A stretch of 41,635 nt of DNA, taken from positions 1 to 41,635 of the IMG/VR virus record IMGVR_UViG_3300042326_001608; one strand, given 5' to 3'. Position numbers and translations under genes: made by a program. Of the stretch, positions 1 to 10,330 are shown piece after piece; position 1 is the stretch's first letter; the number at the start of each line of letters is the position of its first letter. The notes under the pieces are model-generated. The model was given only the letters and a program-made list of their open reading frames with translations. It ran no database searches and was not told the origin of the DNA. This DNA is from a virus.

Positions 1-3000
1 GCGCAAAATACGCACTGCTTTGACCGTCAAGAAGATCGGCGTTCAAGTTCGCTACAAGCGTTGTTGACATAACAGTGATTGGCGCGGTTCCAGTAGTAGC
101 AGTAGTGTCCAATGTGCTAACTACCAGTGGTGCTGCCGCGTATGACACATTTGCTGTATCAATCGGGCTTGCAGGCTCTGGAGTGTAGTCTTGGAAGAAC
201 TTCCACTTACCATCTGTTGCGTCACGGAAAAGACCAGTGTGTTTGTACGTGCCATCGTTGTAGTTACCAGCAATACCAAGGTCCGGGTTAGAGATGTTGC
301 TGTTGTTGTTTAGGTAGATAAATGGATCGTCAATTGACAGGCTGTTTTGCGTGTACGTGTTGATGTTTCCAGTAAGGTTGAGGTTTGCGCCAACAGTTAG
401 GTCGCCAGTTGTCGTAACTGTTGCAAACGTAACTGCCGACGTGTTTGATACCGCTTGTCCGATTGCAATAGTTGGTGTTGAACCTTCACCTGTATTACTT
501 GTGATTGTTACGCCTGTGCCTGGAACAACCGTGGCTGTGTAATCTCCAGTTGTGTCAGTCCCAAGAGCAACAGAGTTTGCAGCGATTGTTGCTGAACCAT
601 TAGATGCAATTGTGATGTCTCCAGACACCTTGCCAAACACATAGTCTGTGACTCGTGTAACTGCGGCCTTGCGGTTTGTTCCTGCACCGCCATCATCAAC
701 GATGATCAAGTCTGCGTCAGCAAGTGCGGCTCCAATATCTGTGCCACCGTCAATGTTGAGTGCTGCTAGCGAAACCTTATCTGCTGTTGAAATTGTTGCA
801 AGTTTTGTATCTGCAATCGCTGCCGATGCATTGACATCAGCGTCTACGATTACTCCAGAAGCGATAGCTGTTACGCCGGCTCCATCAATTGTCACGTCAC
901 CAGAAACTGTGGTCGCAGTAACAACACCGGTTGTGGTTGTTCCCAAGAGCAACTGGCCAGCAGTCGCGTTTGCCAACTTGCTGTGCGCAATTGCGGCGCT
1001 TGCGCTAATGTCACCATTAACGATTGTTCCATCAGCAATCATTGTGCTGGTCACTGTTCCAGTGTCGCCGGCAGTAATTGCTGTTCCTGAAATCTTTGTT
1101 TTGTCAATAGCGGCAGACGCATTGATGTCGGCATCAACAATTGTTCCATCAAGGATCATCGTGCTCGTTACCGAACCAGTATCACCAGTTGTTACAACGG
1201 TTCCTGAGACATTTGGAAGAGTAATTGTTCTATCGGCTGTTGGATCAGCGACGGTCAATGTTGTCTCAAAAGTATTGTCTGTCGCACCTTCAAATACAAC
1301 GTTGCCAGTAAGGTTCATGTCTACGAATGTTGGACTCGCTGACGTTGCTACAGACTGACCAATCGCAATTGTAGGTGCGGAGGCTTCACCTGTGTTTGAC
1401 GAAACTGTTACACCAGTTCCGCCAACTACGGTCGCGGTGTAATCTCCTGTTGTATCGCTTCCAAGCGCTACGCTATTTGCAGCAATTGTTGCACTGATTG
1501 TTGCGTTTGCTGAGCCATTGAATGATGCAGAACCAATAACATCGCCAGTTAGCTCAATTGTTCGTGACGTTGCAAGAGTTGTTGCAGTGCCAGCGTTACC
1601 ACTCACGTTTCCAGTGACGTTGCCCGTCAAGTTGCCAGTCACGTCGCCCGTCACGTTTCCTGTCACGTTTCCTGTCAGGTTGCCCGCGACTGGACCAGTG
1701 ATGTTTGCTGAAACTGTGTGGAACGACACGTTTGCTGTTGTTGCAACATCTTGTCCAATTGATATTAGTGGATTTGCTCCTTCTCCAGCATTGTTTGAAA
1801 TCGTCACACCTGTGCTAGGAATAATGTTTGCTACATAATCTCCAGTTGTATTTGATCCAAGTTGAATAGCAACGTTTGACGTTGTAATTCCAGTAACACG
1901 GCCGTATCCATCAACGTTTACTGTCTTAATAAATGTCGCACCATCGTCGCCAACACTGTTGCTTGGCGTAATTGTTGCCAAGTCAATTGAGTTGCTATTT
2001 ACGACAATTCGCGAAGTATTTGCTGTAACTACGTCAAGACTGTTTGTTGCCGCGTTTGCTACAAGACCAGCGCCAGCGTTGAATGACTGTGTTCCAGTGT
2101 AACGAATAAACGTGATTGCATCAGTTCCAAATATATGAGCGCCGTTAGTACCAGTGCCTGTTGATGAAACTGCAAAACCTTGATCATGATTTATTTCACC
2201 GGCGCTTACAAAAATAGACTCGCCGGGTGTGACTTGTCCAGGCCACGTTCCATCCATACCGTCGCCTCGAGTAAGGATCCAGTTAGCTGACACGCTTCCT
2301 TGGTTTGTAACCGTGTACACGCCGTTGTGCACTGCGTTGGCTTGGTTAACAACGAGAATGCGTTGACCTGTAGAAACTTGTGTGTTGTCTACAACAAGAC
2401 GGGCGTTTGCTGATGACTCAAGTTTTGCGCCAATTCCATAGCCACCGTCTGCGTCTAATGTTCCATTAGTGTACGTCGGCGAGTTCGGCAAAGCCTCTGT
2501 AGTCCCGTAGTACGCTGGCCTGTGCCAGTGATCCGCAGCAAGACGAGCTTCAAGTGACGCTGTTGTAGTGATGTTGCTGTAGGTTGAACCGTTTTCAGTA
2601 ACTTCCCACTTATCATTTGTTTCATTCCAACGAAGCACAACATTTGTTGAGTCACCACGCTCAACTTCAATACCAGCGTTCAACGATGGTGAGCCAGTTG
2701 CACCTGAGTTAAGAACAACGATGTTGTCCTCGACTGAAAGAGTTTCTGTGTTGAGAGTTGTTGTGTTTCCACTAACTGTCAAGTTGCCAGAAATTACAAG
2801 GCTTTCAATTGTGGTTGAGTTAACCCATGCGGTGCCGTTCCACTTAAGCAAGTCGCCGTTTGCTGGAGATCCAGCCGTGACATCGCTAAGAAGATCAAGT
2901 GTTCCCGCCGCACCTGTGGCTCCCGTTGCACCAGTCGCACCAGTCGCACCAGTCGCACCAGTTGGGCCAGTGACGCTACTTGCTGCACCTGTTGCGCCAG

Positions 3001-3229
3001 TTGCACCAGTCGGACCAGTAACACCCTGCGCACCAGTTGGGCCAGTCGCGCCTGTCGGACCTTGAAGTCCGCCATATGGAAGAGAGTTCCACGTGGTAAC
3101 GCCATCTCCAATCTTAAACTGATCTGTATCAGTCTCGATTCCAATTTCACCAATGGCAAGCACTGGGTTCGGGCTGGCTGATGACCACTGCGCCGCAGTA
3201 CCTCGCCTAAGTTGGATTTGGATTGCCAT
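1..3229 (-). CDS. Collagen-like tail fibre with Mtd-type N-terminus (partial, runs off left edge)
   Basis: The minus-strand frame is open from the ATG at 3229 to the window edge (over 1070 codons) and has no stop, so the C-terminus is missing. The first ~50 residues (start [15 protein letters not shown], later [17 protein letters not shown]) match the short N-terminal attachment domain of phage fibres such as the major tropism determinant. A Gly-X-Y block of GPTGATG type follows (about 2888-3063), then a long beta-rich shaft with recurring units ([17 protein letters not shown]) and a run of [10 protein letters not shown] repeats. The last visible residues (NADLLDGQ) are a classic fibre motif. 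The start overlaps the stop of the upstream fibre gene (TAATG), so the two are translationally coupled. Likely a virion receptor-binding fibre. Confidence 0.88.
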   Translation of the reverse strand, partial: MAIQIQLRRGTAAQWSSASPNPVLAIGEIGIETDTDQFKIGDGVTTWNSLPYGGLQGPTGATGPTGAQGVTGPTGATGATGAASSVTGPTGATGATGATGATGATGAAGTLDLLSDVTAGSPANGDLLKWNGTAWVNSTTIESLVISGNLTVSGNTTTLNTETLSVEDNIVVLNSGATGSPSLNAGIEVERGDSTNVVLRWNETNDKWEVTENGSTYSNITTTASLEARLAADHWHRPAYYGTTEALPNSPTYTNGTLDADGGYGIGAKLESSANARLVVDNTQVSTGQRILVVNQANAVHNGVYTVTNQGSVSANWILTRGDGMDGTWPGQVTPGESIFVSAGEINHDQGFAVSSTGTGTNGAHIFGTDAITFIRYTGTQSFNAGAGLVANAATNSLDVVTANTSRIVVNSNSIDLATITPSNSVGDDGATFIKTVNVDGYGRVTGITTSNVAIQLGSNTTGDYVANIIPSTGVTISNNAGEGANPLISIGQDVATTANVSFHTVSANITGPVAGNLTGNVTGNVTGDVTGNLTGNVTGNVSGNAGTATTLATSRTIELTGDVIGSASFNGSANATISATIAANSVALGSDTTGDYTATVVGGTGVTVSSNTGEASAPTIAIGQSVATSASPTFVDMNLTGNVVFEGATDNTFETTLTVADPTADRTITLPNVSGTVVTTGDTGSVTSTMILDGTIVDADINASAAIDKTKISGTAITAGDTGTVTSTMIADGTIVNGDISASAAIAHSKLANATAGQLLLGTTTTGVVTATTVSGDVTIDGAGVTAIASGVIVDADVNASAAIADTKLATISTADKVSLAALNIDGGTDIGAALADADLIIVDDGGAGTNRKAAVTRVTDYVFGKVSGDITIASNGSATIAANSVALGTDTTGDYTATVVPGTGVTITSNTGEGSTPTIAIGQAVSNTSAVTFATVTTTGDLTVGANLNLTGNINTYTQNSLSIDDPFIYLNNNSNISNPDLGIAGNYNDGTYKHTGLFRDATDGKWKFFQDYTPEPASPIDTANVSYAAAPLVVSTLDTTATTGTAPITVMSTTLVANLNADLLDGQSSAYFA

Positions 3230-5463
3230 TAGCTTACTCCTCCTGCATCAATCACAGTGGTTCCTCCGTATATTGTATACGGATCTCCACCGTCGATATT
3301 TATAAAAGCTGCACCTGTCGGTCCAGTTGGACCGGCAGCACCGGCAGCACCGGTAGCACCAGTTGGACCTGTGACAGTTGAGGCCGCACCAGTTGCACCA
3401 GTCGGACCAGTAACACCCTGCGCACCAGTCGGACCAGTAACACCCTGCGCACCAGTTGGACCAGTGACTGTGCTCGCTGCACCAGTTGCACCTGTAGGTC
3501 CAGTGACACCTTGAATTCCTTGCGCACCCGTTGCACCTGTAGGTCCAGTGACTGTGCTCGCAGCTCCTGTCGGTCCAGTTGGTCCAGTGACAGTACTTGC
3601 TGCACCCACTGCACCTGTAGGACCAGTTGCACCTTGAGGCCCAGTAGGTCCTGTTGCACCAACGTTAATCAAAACCAAGATAACTGAATGGTTGTTTGCA
3701 AAACCTGGTGTTGTTCCAGTTCCACCGCTTGTAAGCAATGACACCGCTACTTCAACGTATCCAGTTTGTGAAACAGCGTTAGAAGTTACATTGAATTTTT
3801 GGTAGTTGTTTGAATCGTTTGCATCTTGGATGTAAAGAACATCGTTAGTCTTGATAAGAGCAAGGAAGATGTCAATGTCATATCCATCTTTGTCAATGTG
3901 TGAAATTTGTAATTGCGTTGCAGAAGTTTGCGTAGCGTTGTTGTAAGAAATGAATGTACTCGCTGGGTCACCAGACGTAGTAGTCGTTTTAATCTTGTAG
4001 TCGTAGAACGAAGACGATTGACCTTGTGGGCCAGTCGGTCCCGTAACACCTTGGGTACCCGTTGCTCCAGTTGCACCAGTAACACCTTGCGCGCCAGTTG
4101 CTCCAGTTGCTCCTGTTGGTCCAGTAACTGTGCTCGCTGCTCCCGTCGCTCCCGTTGGTCCAGTGACTGTGCTTGCCGCACCCGTTGCTCCCGTTGCACC
4201 AGTTGCGCCCGTTGCTCCGACTGCACCAGTTGCTCCTGTTGGTCCAGTGACTGTGCTCGCTGCTCCAGTTGCACCTGTTGGACCAGTTGGACCAGTAGGT
4301 CCCGTTACACCTTGAATTCCTTGAACACCTGTTGGTCCAGTGACAGTTGAAGCTGCACCAGTCGCTCCCGTTGGTCCAGTGACGGTGCTTGCTGCACCGG
4401 TTGCACCCGTCGCTCCAGTTACACCTTGAATTCCTTGCGCACCAGTTGCACCAGTAGGACCAGTGACAGTGCTTGCCGCACCCGTTGCACCTGTTGCACC
4501 GGTTGCACCTTGAATTCCCTGTGCACCCGTTGCTCCAGTTGCACCAGTTGGTCCAGTTACTCCTTGAATTCCTTGCGCACCAGTTGGTCCAGTAACTGTG
4601 CTTGCAGCGCCAGTTGCACCAGTTGCACCAGTTGCACCCTGCGCACCGGTCGGTCCAGTGACGGTACTCGCTGCACCGGTTGCTCCAGTAGGTCCAGTAG
4701 CCCCTTGCGCGCCTGTTGGTCCAGTGACAGTTGAGGCTGCGCCGGTTGCTCCTGTTGGCCCTTGTGAACCTGTAGGACCTTGGATGTTTCCAACGTTTAC
4801 CCAGGCAGATGAAGTTGCTGACCAAACATAAAGATCTCCGTTTACCAGGTATCCCTGGCCAGCGCTACCTGTTGGCTGCGCTGCGATAAGTGCAGCTTGT
4901 GACCCATATGAACCAAGAATGGTTATTGAGGTTCCAGCAGGTCCAGTTGGCCCAGTTACTGTTGATGCTGCACCTGTAGGTCCTGTCGGCCCAGTAGCGC
5001 CAGTTGCACCCGTTGCACCAGTGTTTGATGCAGTGCCAGGCGCACCCGTTGGTCCTGTGGGACCTACTGGGCCAATAGACCCACGTGATGTTGAGACAGT
5101 TGGGCCATAGGATCCAGCGTTTAGAATATCAATAATTTCTGCAAAGATGTCAACTGCTGAGCCGTCACCTGTGACCAAGTACGTGTTGAATGTAAACGGA
5201 GATACACCGTAGATGTTGACGCTTACTTGATAGGCCCAACCAACCGGGCTTAAGTCTGTGTCATCAGTGCACGGAAGCGTTACGCTAAAAGAGCCAGTTG
5301 AGTCAAGAGTACATGCAATTGGACTAGCAACAATGATGGCATCTTCTGCGTCTACAACAGTCACAGTTGGGGTAAAAGTAATTACTCCTCGGGCAGCATT
5401 TCCATACGGAGTGGTATAGCTTCCAGTGACTACTCGTGTTGTAACATCATTTGGCCAAGGCAT
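3229..5463 (-). CDS. Collagen-like (Gly-X-Y) phage fibre / minor tail protein
   Basis: About 744 residues. The N-terminal ~120 residues (start [14 protein letters not shown]) form a compact beta domain of the kind found at the head of actinophage minor tail proteins. The rest is mostly Gly-X-Y triplets dominated by GPT, GAT, GAQ and GAA, broken by a GIQG kink series and by one globular insert (about 3663-4020, starting [10 protein letters not shown]) that may act as a trimerisation or receptor module. The ATG at 5463 has GGAG seven bases upstream; a TTG two codons earlier also fits the frame but is less likely. Proline sits at X and threonine at Y (GPT), as in Bacillus BclA, where such threonines are glycosylated. 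A role as a virion fibre is inferred from family resemblance. Confidence 0.88.
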   Translation of the reverse strand: MPWPNDVTTRVVTGSYTTPYGNAARGVITFTPTVTVVDAEDAIIVASPIACTLDSTGSFSVTLPCTDDTDLSPVGWAYQVSVNIYGVSPFTFNTYLVTGDGSAVDIFAEIIDILNAGSYGPTVSTSRGSIGPVGPTGPTGAPGTASNTGATGATGATGPTGPTGAASTVTGPTGPAGTSITILGSYGSQAALIAAQPTGSAGQGYLVNGDLYVWSATSSAWVNVGNIQGPTGSQGPTGATGAASTVTGPTGAQGATGPTGATGAASTVTGPTGAQGATGATGATGAASTVTGPTGAQGIQGVTGPTGATGATGAQGIQGATGATGATGAASTVTGPTGATGAQGIQGVTGATGATGAASTVTGPTGATGAASTVTGPTGVQGIQGVTGPTGPTGPTGATGAASTVTGPTGATGAVGATGATGATGATGAASTVTGPTGATGAASTVTGPTGATGATGAQGVTGATGATGTQGVTGPTGPQGQSSSFYDYKIKTTTTSGDPASTFISYNNATQTSATQLQISHIDKDGYDIDIFLALIKTNDVLYIQDANDSNNYQKFNVTSNAVSQTGYVEVAVSLLTSGGTGTTPGFANNHSVILVLINVGATGPTGPQGATGPTGAVGAASTVTGPTGPTGAASTVTGPTGATGAQGIQGVTGPTGATGAASTVTGPTGAQGVTGPTGAQGVTGPTGATGAASTVTGPTGATGAAGAAGPTGPTGAAFINIDGGDPYTIYGGTTVIDAGGVS
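3309..5091 (-). repeat. Gly-X-Y coding repeat tract
   Basis: This stretch encodes near-identical 27-45 base modules (protein units such as [13 protein letters not shown]), interrupted only by the insert at about 3663-4020. Shorter versions lie in the neighbouring fibre (2888-3063) and in the fibre at 11830-12522 (about 12130-12420). The similarity offers homology for unequal recombination, so fibre length may vary between relatives. The opposite strand yields spurious PVAPVGPV frames. Confidence 0.85.
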
Positions 5464-5524
5464 GTGCAACTCCAGTCCATGCGCAATCGCGCACAGGCGT
5501 TTCTGTGCTTAAAACTACCTTAGA

Positions 5525-5530
5525 ATAATA
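5525..5530 (-). promoter_or_regulatory. Extended -10 promoter for the fibre genes
   Basis: On the minus strand the hexamer TATTAT is preceded by TGG, an extended -10 element, about 60 bases upstream of the fibre ATG at 5463. No good -35 is visible. A small hairpin (TGCGC-AATC-GCGCA) lies in the leader. Inferred from sequence only. Confidence 0.4.
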
Positions 5531-5538
5531 CCAACAGT

Positions 5539-5925
5539 CTATTGGTTGTCATTCTTATAAGATGACGCAAACCCAATTGCAGTAGGTGTTTTGTCTTCGT
5601 TAATTGCTTCTGATTTTTCAGACACGTCTGCCGCCACTGCTGTGTCTGCAGCATCAGCAAGTGCCGCAAAAGCAACAACATTGACCCAATGTGGGCGAGA
5701 ATCTACCATAGTCGTTGCCCTGACGAGGTCATAAGCACTTAACATGGCAGCAACTTCTGATGTTGGAATTGGCCCTTCAAGGTCAAGAATGCCTGCCCAG
5801 ACCATTCCAATGCGAGAAAGATCTACATGTTGGTTGTCTTCTATGAGTTCGTAAATTGCTTCTTGTGCGTCAATTAAGACTTGGTTTTTCGCCGTTTTTG
5901 AAGATTTGATCCTTGACTTCGCCAT
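5539..5925 (-). CDS. DUF6378-like phage protein
   Basis: A protein of 128 residues. Its central part (IGMVWAGILDLEG, then AAMLSAYDLVRATT, then PHWVNVVAFAALAD) has the layout of the actinophage DUF6378 family, in which a small helical protein ends in a Trp-Val-aspartate/asparagine-containing helix; the molecular role of that family is unknown. The N-terminus is lysine-rich and the C-terminus acidic and probably disordered. The ATG at 5925 has a GGAG ribosome-binding site (CGGAGCCTAT). It lies between the metallophosphoesterase gene and the fibre genes and reads in the same direction, possibly in one transcript with the former. Confidence 0.65.
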   Translation of the reverse strand: MAKSRIKSSKTAKNQVLIDAQEAIYELIEDNQHVDLSRIGMVWAGILDLEGPIPTSEVAAMLSAYDLVRATTMVDSRPHWVNVVAFAALADAADTAVAADVSEKSEAINEDKTPTAIGFASSYKNDNQ

Positions 5926-5938
5926 ATAGGCTCCGATG

Positions 5939-5959
5939 CAATTGCCGTTTTGGCAATTG
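5939..5959 (-). promoter_or_regulatory. Intergenic stem-loop next to a ribosome-binding site
   Basis: A perfect 8-bp stem CAATTGCC/GGCAATTG with a 5-base loop lies between the stop of the metallophosphoesterase gene and the CGGAG ribosome-binding site of the DUF6378-like gene. No U-run follows on the minus strand, so it looks more like an RNA processing or attenuation hairpin than an intrinsic terminator. Confidence 0.4.
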
Positions 5960-5964
5960 TATCC

Positions 5965-6960
5965 CTAGTCAAGCCATACGACATACTCAGCGGTAACGCG
6001 GCCTTTTACTGGGTCAACAAAGTGAAGCCGCTGCGACGGCTTGCCAACTGCCGCGACTACTTCTCGAGCGTACTCGTTGTGTGACTCTGGCGATCCAGTG
6101 ATGAACACGCGCCCGGCGTTGGCCATAGTCATGGTAGTCGGGGTGTGGAAGTGCCCCATGTAGACATCTTGAAACTCTTCAATAACACCTGTGGCCCAGG
6201 CATTTGCCTTTCGTAGAATACTCGATGTTCCTTTGCACTCGTCACCGTGAACGAGTAGTGCTTTATAGTTTCCAATTGCCACCATTTGGTACCAATCAGG
6301 AGACATTTGCCACGTCACGTTCTTGAGATCTTTAGTTCTATCTTGTGCTATTCTGTAGCTAATCGCATCAATGTTGTCGTTTGCTGGCATCTCACCCTTA
6401 CGCCCAAGGCGACCGTGGTTGCCGTACTCGCACACTACATGAACTTTGTCAAAGAATGCTGCGAGTGTTCGGATCATAGTTTCTTCTATCCGAACTGTTT
6501 CAAATAGTTGTTCAAACAAATGAGCTTCTATTTCCCAGGCTTGACCAGGAAAAATAGTAATGCCTTCAACCATGTCACCACCAAATAAAACAACACACTC
6601 GCGGACTGGGTGGTGCGCTCGTTGGATTGTTGTCAATTCAATGACTTTGCTAGTCAGTTGCTCTATGCGATCAGAGCATTTTCCAATTCCGTACGATATG
6701 CTTCGTTTTCCGTTTTGCCAGTCGGTTGCATGAATAAGAGCAACTTCAGCTTTAGTTTTTCGCGAGTCTTTTTCTCGTTTTATCTCTGAAGGTTTAGCTG
6801 GACCAGATGCAATTGCCGCGTCTCTTGCGGCACTAAACACTGCTTCTGTGATTATTTCATTGGCCCTTTTAGCCTTATACGCTGTCTGCTGTGCTTTCTT
6901 AAGCGCGGCTCGTAGCTCGGCTATTTCATCTTCTTTGCGAATATCATCAGACAGGCTCAT
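5965..6960 (-). CDS. Calcineurin-like metallophosphoesterase
   Basis: A protein of 331 residues. An N-terminal coiled coil (about 1-60) precedes a metallophosphoesterase fold with its metal-ligand motifs in order: Asp80 (HATDW), GGD at 127-129, GNHGR at 180-184, HGD at 238-240 and GHFH at 269-272. These residues predict a two-metal phosphodiesterase or nuclease, as in Mre11/SbcD-type enzymes; similar proteins are common in actinophages, with undefined substrate. Its first 14 bases overlap the end of the upstream DNA-binding gene, so the two are coupled. Possible roles are DNA end processing or nucleotide hydrolysis; the sequence alone does not decide. Confidence 0.85.
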   Translation of the reverse strand: MSLSDDIRKEDEIAELRAALKKAQQTAYKAKRANEIITEAVFSAARDAAIASGPAKPSEIKREKDSRKTKAEVALIHATDWQNGKRSISYGIGKCSDRIEQLTSKVIELTTIQRAHHPVRECVVLFGGDMVEGITIFPGQAWEIEAHLFEQLFETVRIEETMIRTLAAFFDKVHVVCEYGNHGRLGRKGEMPANDNIDAISYRIAQDRTKDLKNVTWQMSPDWYQMVAIGNYKALLVHGDECKGTSSILRKANAWATGVIEEFQDVYMGHFHTPTTMTMANAGRVFITGSPESHNEYAREVVAAVGKPSQRLHFVDPVKGRVTAEYVVWLD

Positions 6961-7198
6961 TGTTTACCTTAGTTACAAGTTCGCCGCGGCGATAACGACT
7001 GATTACGTTGACAGCTAACTTAAGTCCGCGCTTATTCAACGCTTTTGAAATACTTGAAGCAGGAATTGAATGATCATCAAGCGCCTTAAGTAGATCGGCA
7101 GCATCTGACTTATTCATTTCATCTAGTATTTCTGCAATTCGTGAGCGCGTGCCTCGAGTTGACTTTTCTTTTTTGATGTCATCAAATAGCGATCCCAT
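6947..7198 (-). CDS. Small helix-turn-helix-type DNA-binding protein
   Basis: A protein of 83 residues. The segment DDHSIPASSISKALNKRG followed by VISRYRRGE resembles actinophage proteins in which a short helix-turn-helix is followed by an Arg-rich recognition helix. The ATG at 7198 has a strong GGAG site. It heads the leftward transcript and lies divergent from the prim-pol gene, a common position for a local regulator; the GTAC boxes at 7222-7262 are candidate targets. DNA binding is inferred from the motif and placement. Confidence 0.6.
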   Translation of the reverse strand: MGSLFDDIKKEKSTRGTRSRIAEILDEMNKSDAADLLKALDDHSIPASSISKALNKRGLKLAVNVISRYRRGELVTKVNNEPV

Positions 7199-7221
7199 AG
7201 TTCTCCGGTGGTCAGGCGTGA

Positions 7222-7262
7222 ATGTACTTATCTAATTTATATCATGTACTGGAACATGTACT
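7222..7262. promoter_or_regulatory. Cluster of three ATGTACT boxes in a divergent intergenic region
   Basis: The 272-base gap between 7198 and 7471 holds no convincing gene (an 82-codon plus-strand frame here is AT-rich and featureless). It carries ATGTACT at 7222-7228, 7244-7250 and 7256-7262, the last two as an 8-bp direct repeat CATGTACT with 12-base spacing. Related TGTAC boxes lie at 11072 and 33777-33840, pointing to a shared repressor site. A -10-like TACAGT lies seven bases before the GTG at 7471. Confidence 0.45.
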
Positions 7263-7470
7263 ATGTATATCTAATGACAATATTGTAATTTATTTGATAA
7301 TGTCTCTAGCAATACATATGAAAGATTTCAAAGTTGTTCAGCATTTTGCAACCAGGCTGGGATATAGTTGCGTGCATAACATTTTTGATAAAGTAACAAT
7401 CTGCTCTCTCCCAACACAAAGGCTACACAATGCCAACAACGTTTTTATTGATGTCTTTACAGTCATTTAG

Positions 7471-10119
7471 GTGCCTTACCAGATGAGCGCATGGGACTCA
7501 GCTACTGGAAGACTAGGGCCAGCGGCCCAGTGGTACGCCCAAAATGGCTGGAAAGTTATGCCATGCTATGGCATCAACAACGGCCGATGCACTTGTGGTG
7601 GAACCCACGCTGAACCAAAGGACGTCGGCAAACACCCAAGCATTCCCGAGTGGAACACACAGGCAACAAGTGAACTTTCTGCTATTCAAAACTGGTGGCC
7701 AGAAGGCAGCGAGAGCAACGTCAGCGTTTTCTGCCGCCCAAGTGGATTCTTTGTAATTGACATTGACCCGCGGTCTGGTGGGCCAGACTCATTTGAGAAG
7801 TTTGAAGCACTCGTTGAAGGCGCGTTACCACCGACAGTTGAGGCAATCACTGGCGCGTACACGATGGGAGGAAAAGCTACTCGTGGGCGCCACTTGTTTT
7901 ATCGTTGCGAAGAGTCAGAAAACTTGGTCGGCAACCTTAAAAAATCTGGCCTAAACGGAATTGACATCAAGCATAATGGATATGTATTGATTGCGCCGTC
8001 ACGTCACTTTTCGGGAGTGTGCTACGAGTGGGTTAAGGGCAAGGCGCCGTGGGAAATTGAGATAGCACAAGCGCCAGAAGAGCTGCTTGTTACTTTGCGC
8101 AAGAGAAATAAAAATATGTCTGCTTCTCTTGGCTCTGGCGACTGGGGATTTCTTGAAGGACTTGAGTGGGGCGGTGAGCGCGTCGATGTTGATCGTCTTC
8201 TCGAGGAGGGAATTGACGAAGGTTCTCGCGCCGTTGACATTTACTCGATGACGTGCGCGCTTGCAAATAAGTTTCCAGTTCACACTGAAGCAGGACGACT
8301 TGCAGTTGAGACTATGATGATTAGGTTCAATGCAGAGAAAGTTCGTCCACCACTAGAACTTGAAGGCCCTGGTGGATTGCTTATGCACGTTCGTCGTGCA
8401 ATGCAGTTTGTTATTGACAATCCTAAGACTGAACGCTTGTGGCCTGGGCTACAAGAGTGGGCGAACAAGTCACAAGAAGAGTCTCGAGCTTCAGCATCAA
8501 AGCCAGCGCAACAGACACCAGCGCAGACACAACAAAAACCAATACAAAGCTCGACTCAAACTACAACTTCAAACTTACCTGGCACGATTGGCGGATCGGT
8601 ACTATCATCTGTTGAAGACGGCGACTCACTTGCAAACGCAAGTAACCTGTCAAACATTGATGTGCCAAAAGACCCTGACGCACTTGGTGAGGAGGAGGGT
8701 GGCGAGCCTGGTAAGCGAACGCTTACAGACGTTGGCAATGGCCGACGGTTGATTGACTCGTTTGGCGCCGCAGTTCGCTACACACCAGGACTTGGTTGGT
8801 TTCACTGGGACGGTGGGTATTGGAAGCCAGATATTGAAAGTCTTGAAATGCGCGAGCTTTCAAAGAAGGTTGCGCCAATTGTTGCGAGTGAGGTTGTTCA
8901 TTATCTTGACGATGCAGACAAGCAATCAGAAGTTATTAAGTGGGCGCAGCAAGCAAAATCAAACTCGCGTATCAATGGTTTGATTGAAAGCGCAACGTCT
9001 GACCCGCGTATTTTGATTGATGTTGAGTCTTGGGACAGCGATGAAACGCTTATTGGTGTGTTAAACGGAGTTGTTGACTTACGCACTGGTGAGCTATTGC
9101 GCGGACGACCAGACCTTTACATCACACGACGTGCACCTGTTGCTTACAATCCTGGAATACGCAACGTGCGTTGGGAACAGTTTATTGACTTTGCTACTGG
9201 TGGCGATAAAGAATTACAAGAGTGGTTGCAAAAAGCCGCAGGCTATTCACTAACTGGTTTGCGAACATACGATGTTATGTTCATGGTTTACGGTCCTCCA
9301 GGCTCTGGTAAGAACACGATGGTTGAAGCTTTGGTTAAGGCGATGGGAACATCTCAGTACGCATGGCCACTTGACTCAAGCATTCTTGCTCAAGGCGATG
9401 GACAAGCGCATGGTTCTGATCTTTACCACTGGGCCGAGCTTCGTGGCCGTCGCATGGTGTGGGTTGACGAATTGCCAGACGGCGAGCGTATCAAAGAAAA
9501 CTCAATCAAAAAATTGACTGGTTCATCTGAAATCTCAGCACGTTCACCTGGTGAAAAGCCGTTTACATTTCAATCACGCGCTAAGTTGTGGGTTACGACT
9601 AACCACAGACCAATCATTACTGATGATGCAATGTGGCGCCGTATTCGTCCAGTGCCACTGTTGAATGTTCCTGAAAACCCAGATCCAGACCTTAAGCATT
9701 ACATCTTTGATCCTGAAGGTGGACTTCCTGCAGTTCTTTCATGGGCGGTTGAAGGCGCAATCAAGTTGCTTGGTTCCAGCGCACGTGATGGCTTAGGTTG
9801 GTGCAAGGCCGTAAGCGAGGCTGCCGACATTTATAGAAAGAATGAAGACAGAATTGGATTCTTCTTAACTGAAGAAACCAAAGAAGCTGAAAATACTGCA
9901 ACGCCTGTAAAGTCCCTATACGCCGTGTACAGAGCTTGGAGCGAAGAGCGTGGCGAAAAGGCAATGACACAGATTGCGTTTCAACGAAAGCTGTCGGACA
10001 GAGGTCTTCAAATTGATGGCCACGGTTCAAGAGCTCAAATCATTGGTCGCCAACTTCTACCTCGAGTTGTTCAAAGCGGCGAGGTTGACTGGGGAACTGT
10101 TCAGAGGTTTGCCCGATGA
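7471..10119 (+). CDS. Bifunctional primase-polymerase / SF3 (D5-like) helicase
   Basis: A protein of 882 residues. The N-terminal ~220 residues are a prim-pol domain (AAQWYAQNGWKVMPC, KHPSIPEW, and the catalytic pair Asp97/Asp99 in VIDIDPRSGG). A Ser/Gln/Thr-rich linker (about 350-385) leads to a D5-type N domain and a superfamily 3 helicase with Walker A GPPGSGKNT (608-616), a Walker B-like VDE (665-667) and a sensor segment WVTTNHRP. It should unwind DNA and lay primers at the replication fork. The GTG at 7471 sits seven bases after TACAGT; the ATG four codons later is the alternative start. Its last bases overlap the next gene (ATGA). Confidence 0.93.
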   Translation: MPYQMSAWDSATGRLGPAAQWYAQNGWKVMPCYGINNGRCTCGGTHAEPKDVGKHPSIPEWNTQATSELSAIQNWWPEGSESNVSVFCRPSGFFVIDIDPRSGGPDSFEKFEALVEGALPPTVEAITGAYTMGGKATRGRHLFYRCEESENLVGNLKKSGLNGIDIKHNGYVLIAPSRHFSGVCYEWVKGKAPWEIEIAQAPEELLVTLRKRNKNMSASLGSGDWGFLEGLEWGGERVDVDRLLEEGIDEGSRAVDIYSMTCALANKFPVHTEAGRLAVETMMIRFNAEKVRPPLELEGPGGLLMHVRRAMQFVIDNPKTERLWPGLQEWANKSQEESRASASKPAQQTPAQTQQKPIQSSTQTTTSNLPGTIGGSVLSSVEDGDSLANASNLSNIDVPKDPDALGEEEGGEPGKRTLTDVGNGRRLIDSFGAAVRYTPGLGWFHWDGGYWKPDIESLEMRELSKKVAPIVASEVVHYLDDADKQSEVIKWAQQAKSNSRINGLIESATSDPRILIDVESWDSDETLIGVLNGVVDLRTGELLRGRPDLYITRRAPVAYNPGIRNVRWEQFIDFATGGDKELQEWLQKAAGYSLTGLRTYDVMFMVYGPPGSGKNTMVEALVKAMGTSQYAWPLDSSILAQGDGQAHGSDLYHWAELRGRRMVWVDELPDGERIKENSIKKLTGSSEISARSPGEKPFTFQSRAKLWVTTNHRPIITDDAMWRRIRPVPLLNVPENPDPDLKHYIFDPEGGLPAVLSWAVEGAIKLLGSSARDGLGWCKAVSEAADIYRKNEDRIGFFLTEETKEAENTATPVKSLYAVYRAWSEERGEKAMTQIAFQRKLSDRGLQIDGHGSRAQIIGRQLLPRVVQSGEVDWGTVQRFAR

Positions 10120-10274
10120 GAAAAGTCAAAGTAGACATCACTGTAAATGGTGCGCCACTTTGTGTTGTAGCTATTAAGAAAAAAGACTATAAGATGATCA
10201 CAAAACGCGCAGCCGAGCAAGGTATGACAGTAGAAGAGTATGTAAACGACGTCATTAATAGCGCGGGCGATTAG
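10116..10274 (+). CDS. Small ribbon-helix-helix-like protein
   Basis: A protein of 52 residues starting at the ATGA overlap with the prim-pol stop, so it is translationally coupled. The N-terminus is a beta-rich strand (MRKVKVDITVNG); the second half (ITKRAAEQGMTVEEYVNDVI) has the pattern of the two helices of ribbon-helix-helix DNA-binding proteins. It could be an autoregulator or replication accessory factor. The gene is real by its coupling and codon pattern; the function is inferred. Confidence 0.6.
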   Translation: MRKVKVDITVNGAPLCVVAIKKKDYKMITKRAAEQGMTVEEYVNDVINSAGD

Positions 10275-10330
10275 CAAGAGCTTCTAAGTACATAAGGTCT
10301 GGCGCCTTGGGAGAGAGGCAGCCAAAACGG

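Noticed and set aside
1-3229. Diversity-generating retroelement, suggested by the Mtd-like fibre start
   Set aside because: No reverse transcriptase or template repeat is seen; the N-terminal domain is common in phage fibres without such a system, and the C-terminus is outside the window.
4130-4831. Plus-strand frames rich in Pro-Val-Ala (PVAPVGPV) and Cys/Ser-rich ones in 2700-5100 and 12100-12480
   Set aside because: They are complements or other frames of Gly-X-Y codons and not independent genes.
3309-5091. CRISPR-like repeat array
   Set aside because: The repeats are in-frame collagen codons with no unique spacers of constant length; no cas genes are in the window.
7222-7470. Plus-strand 82-codon frame in the divergent gap
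   Set aside because: AT-rich, no ribosome site, no protein-like pattern, and it covers the operator boxes; more likely regulatory DNA.
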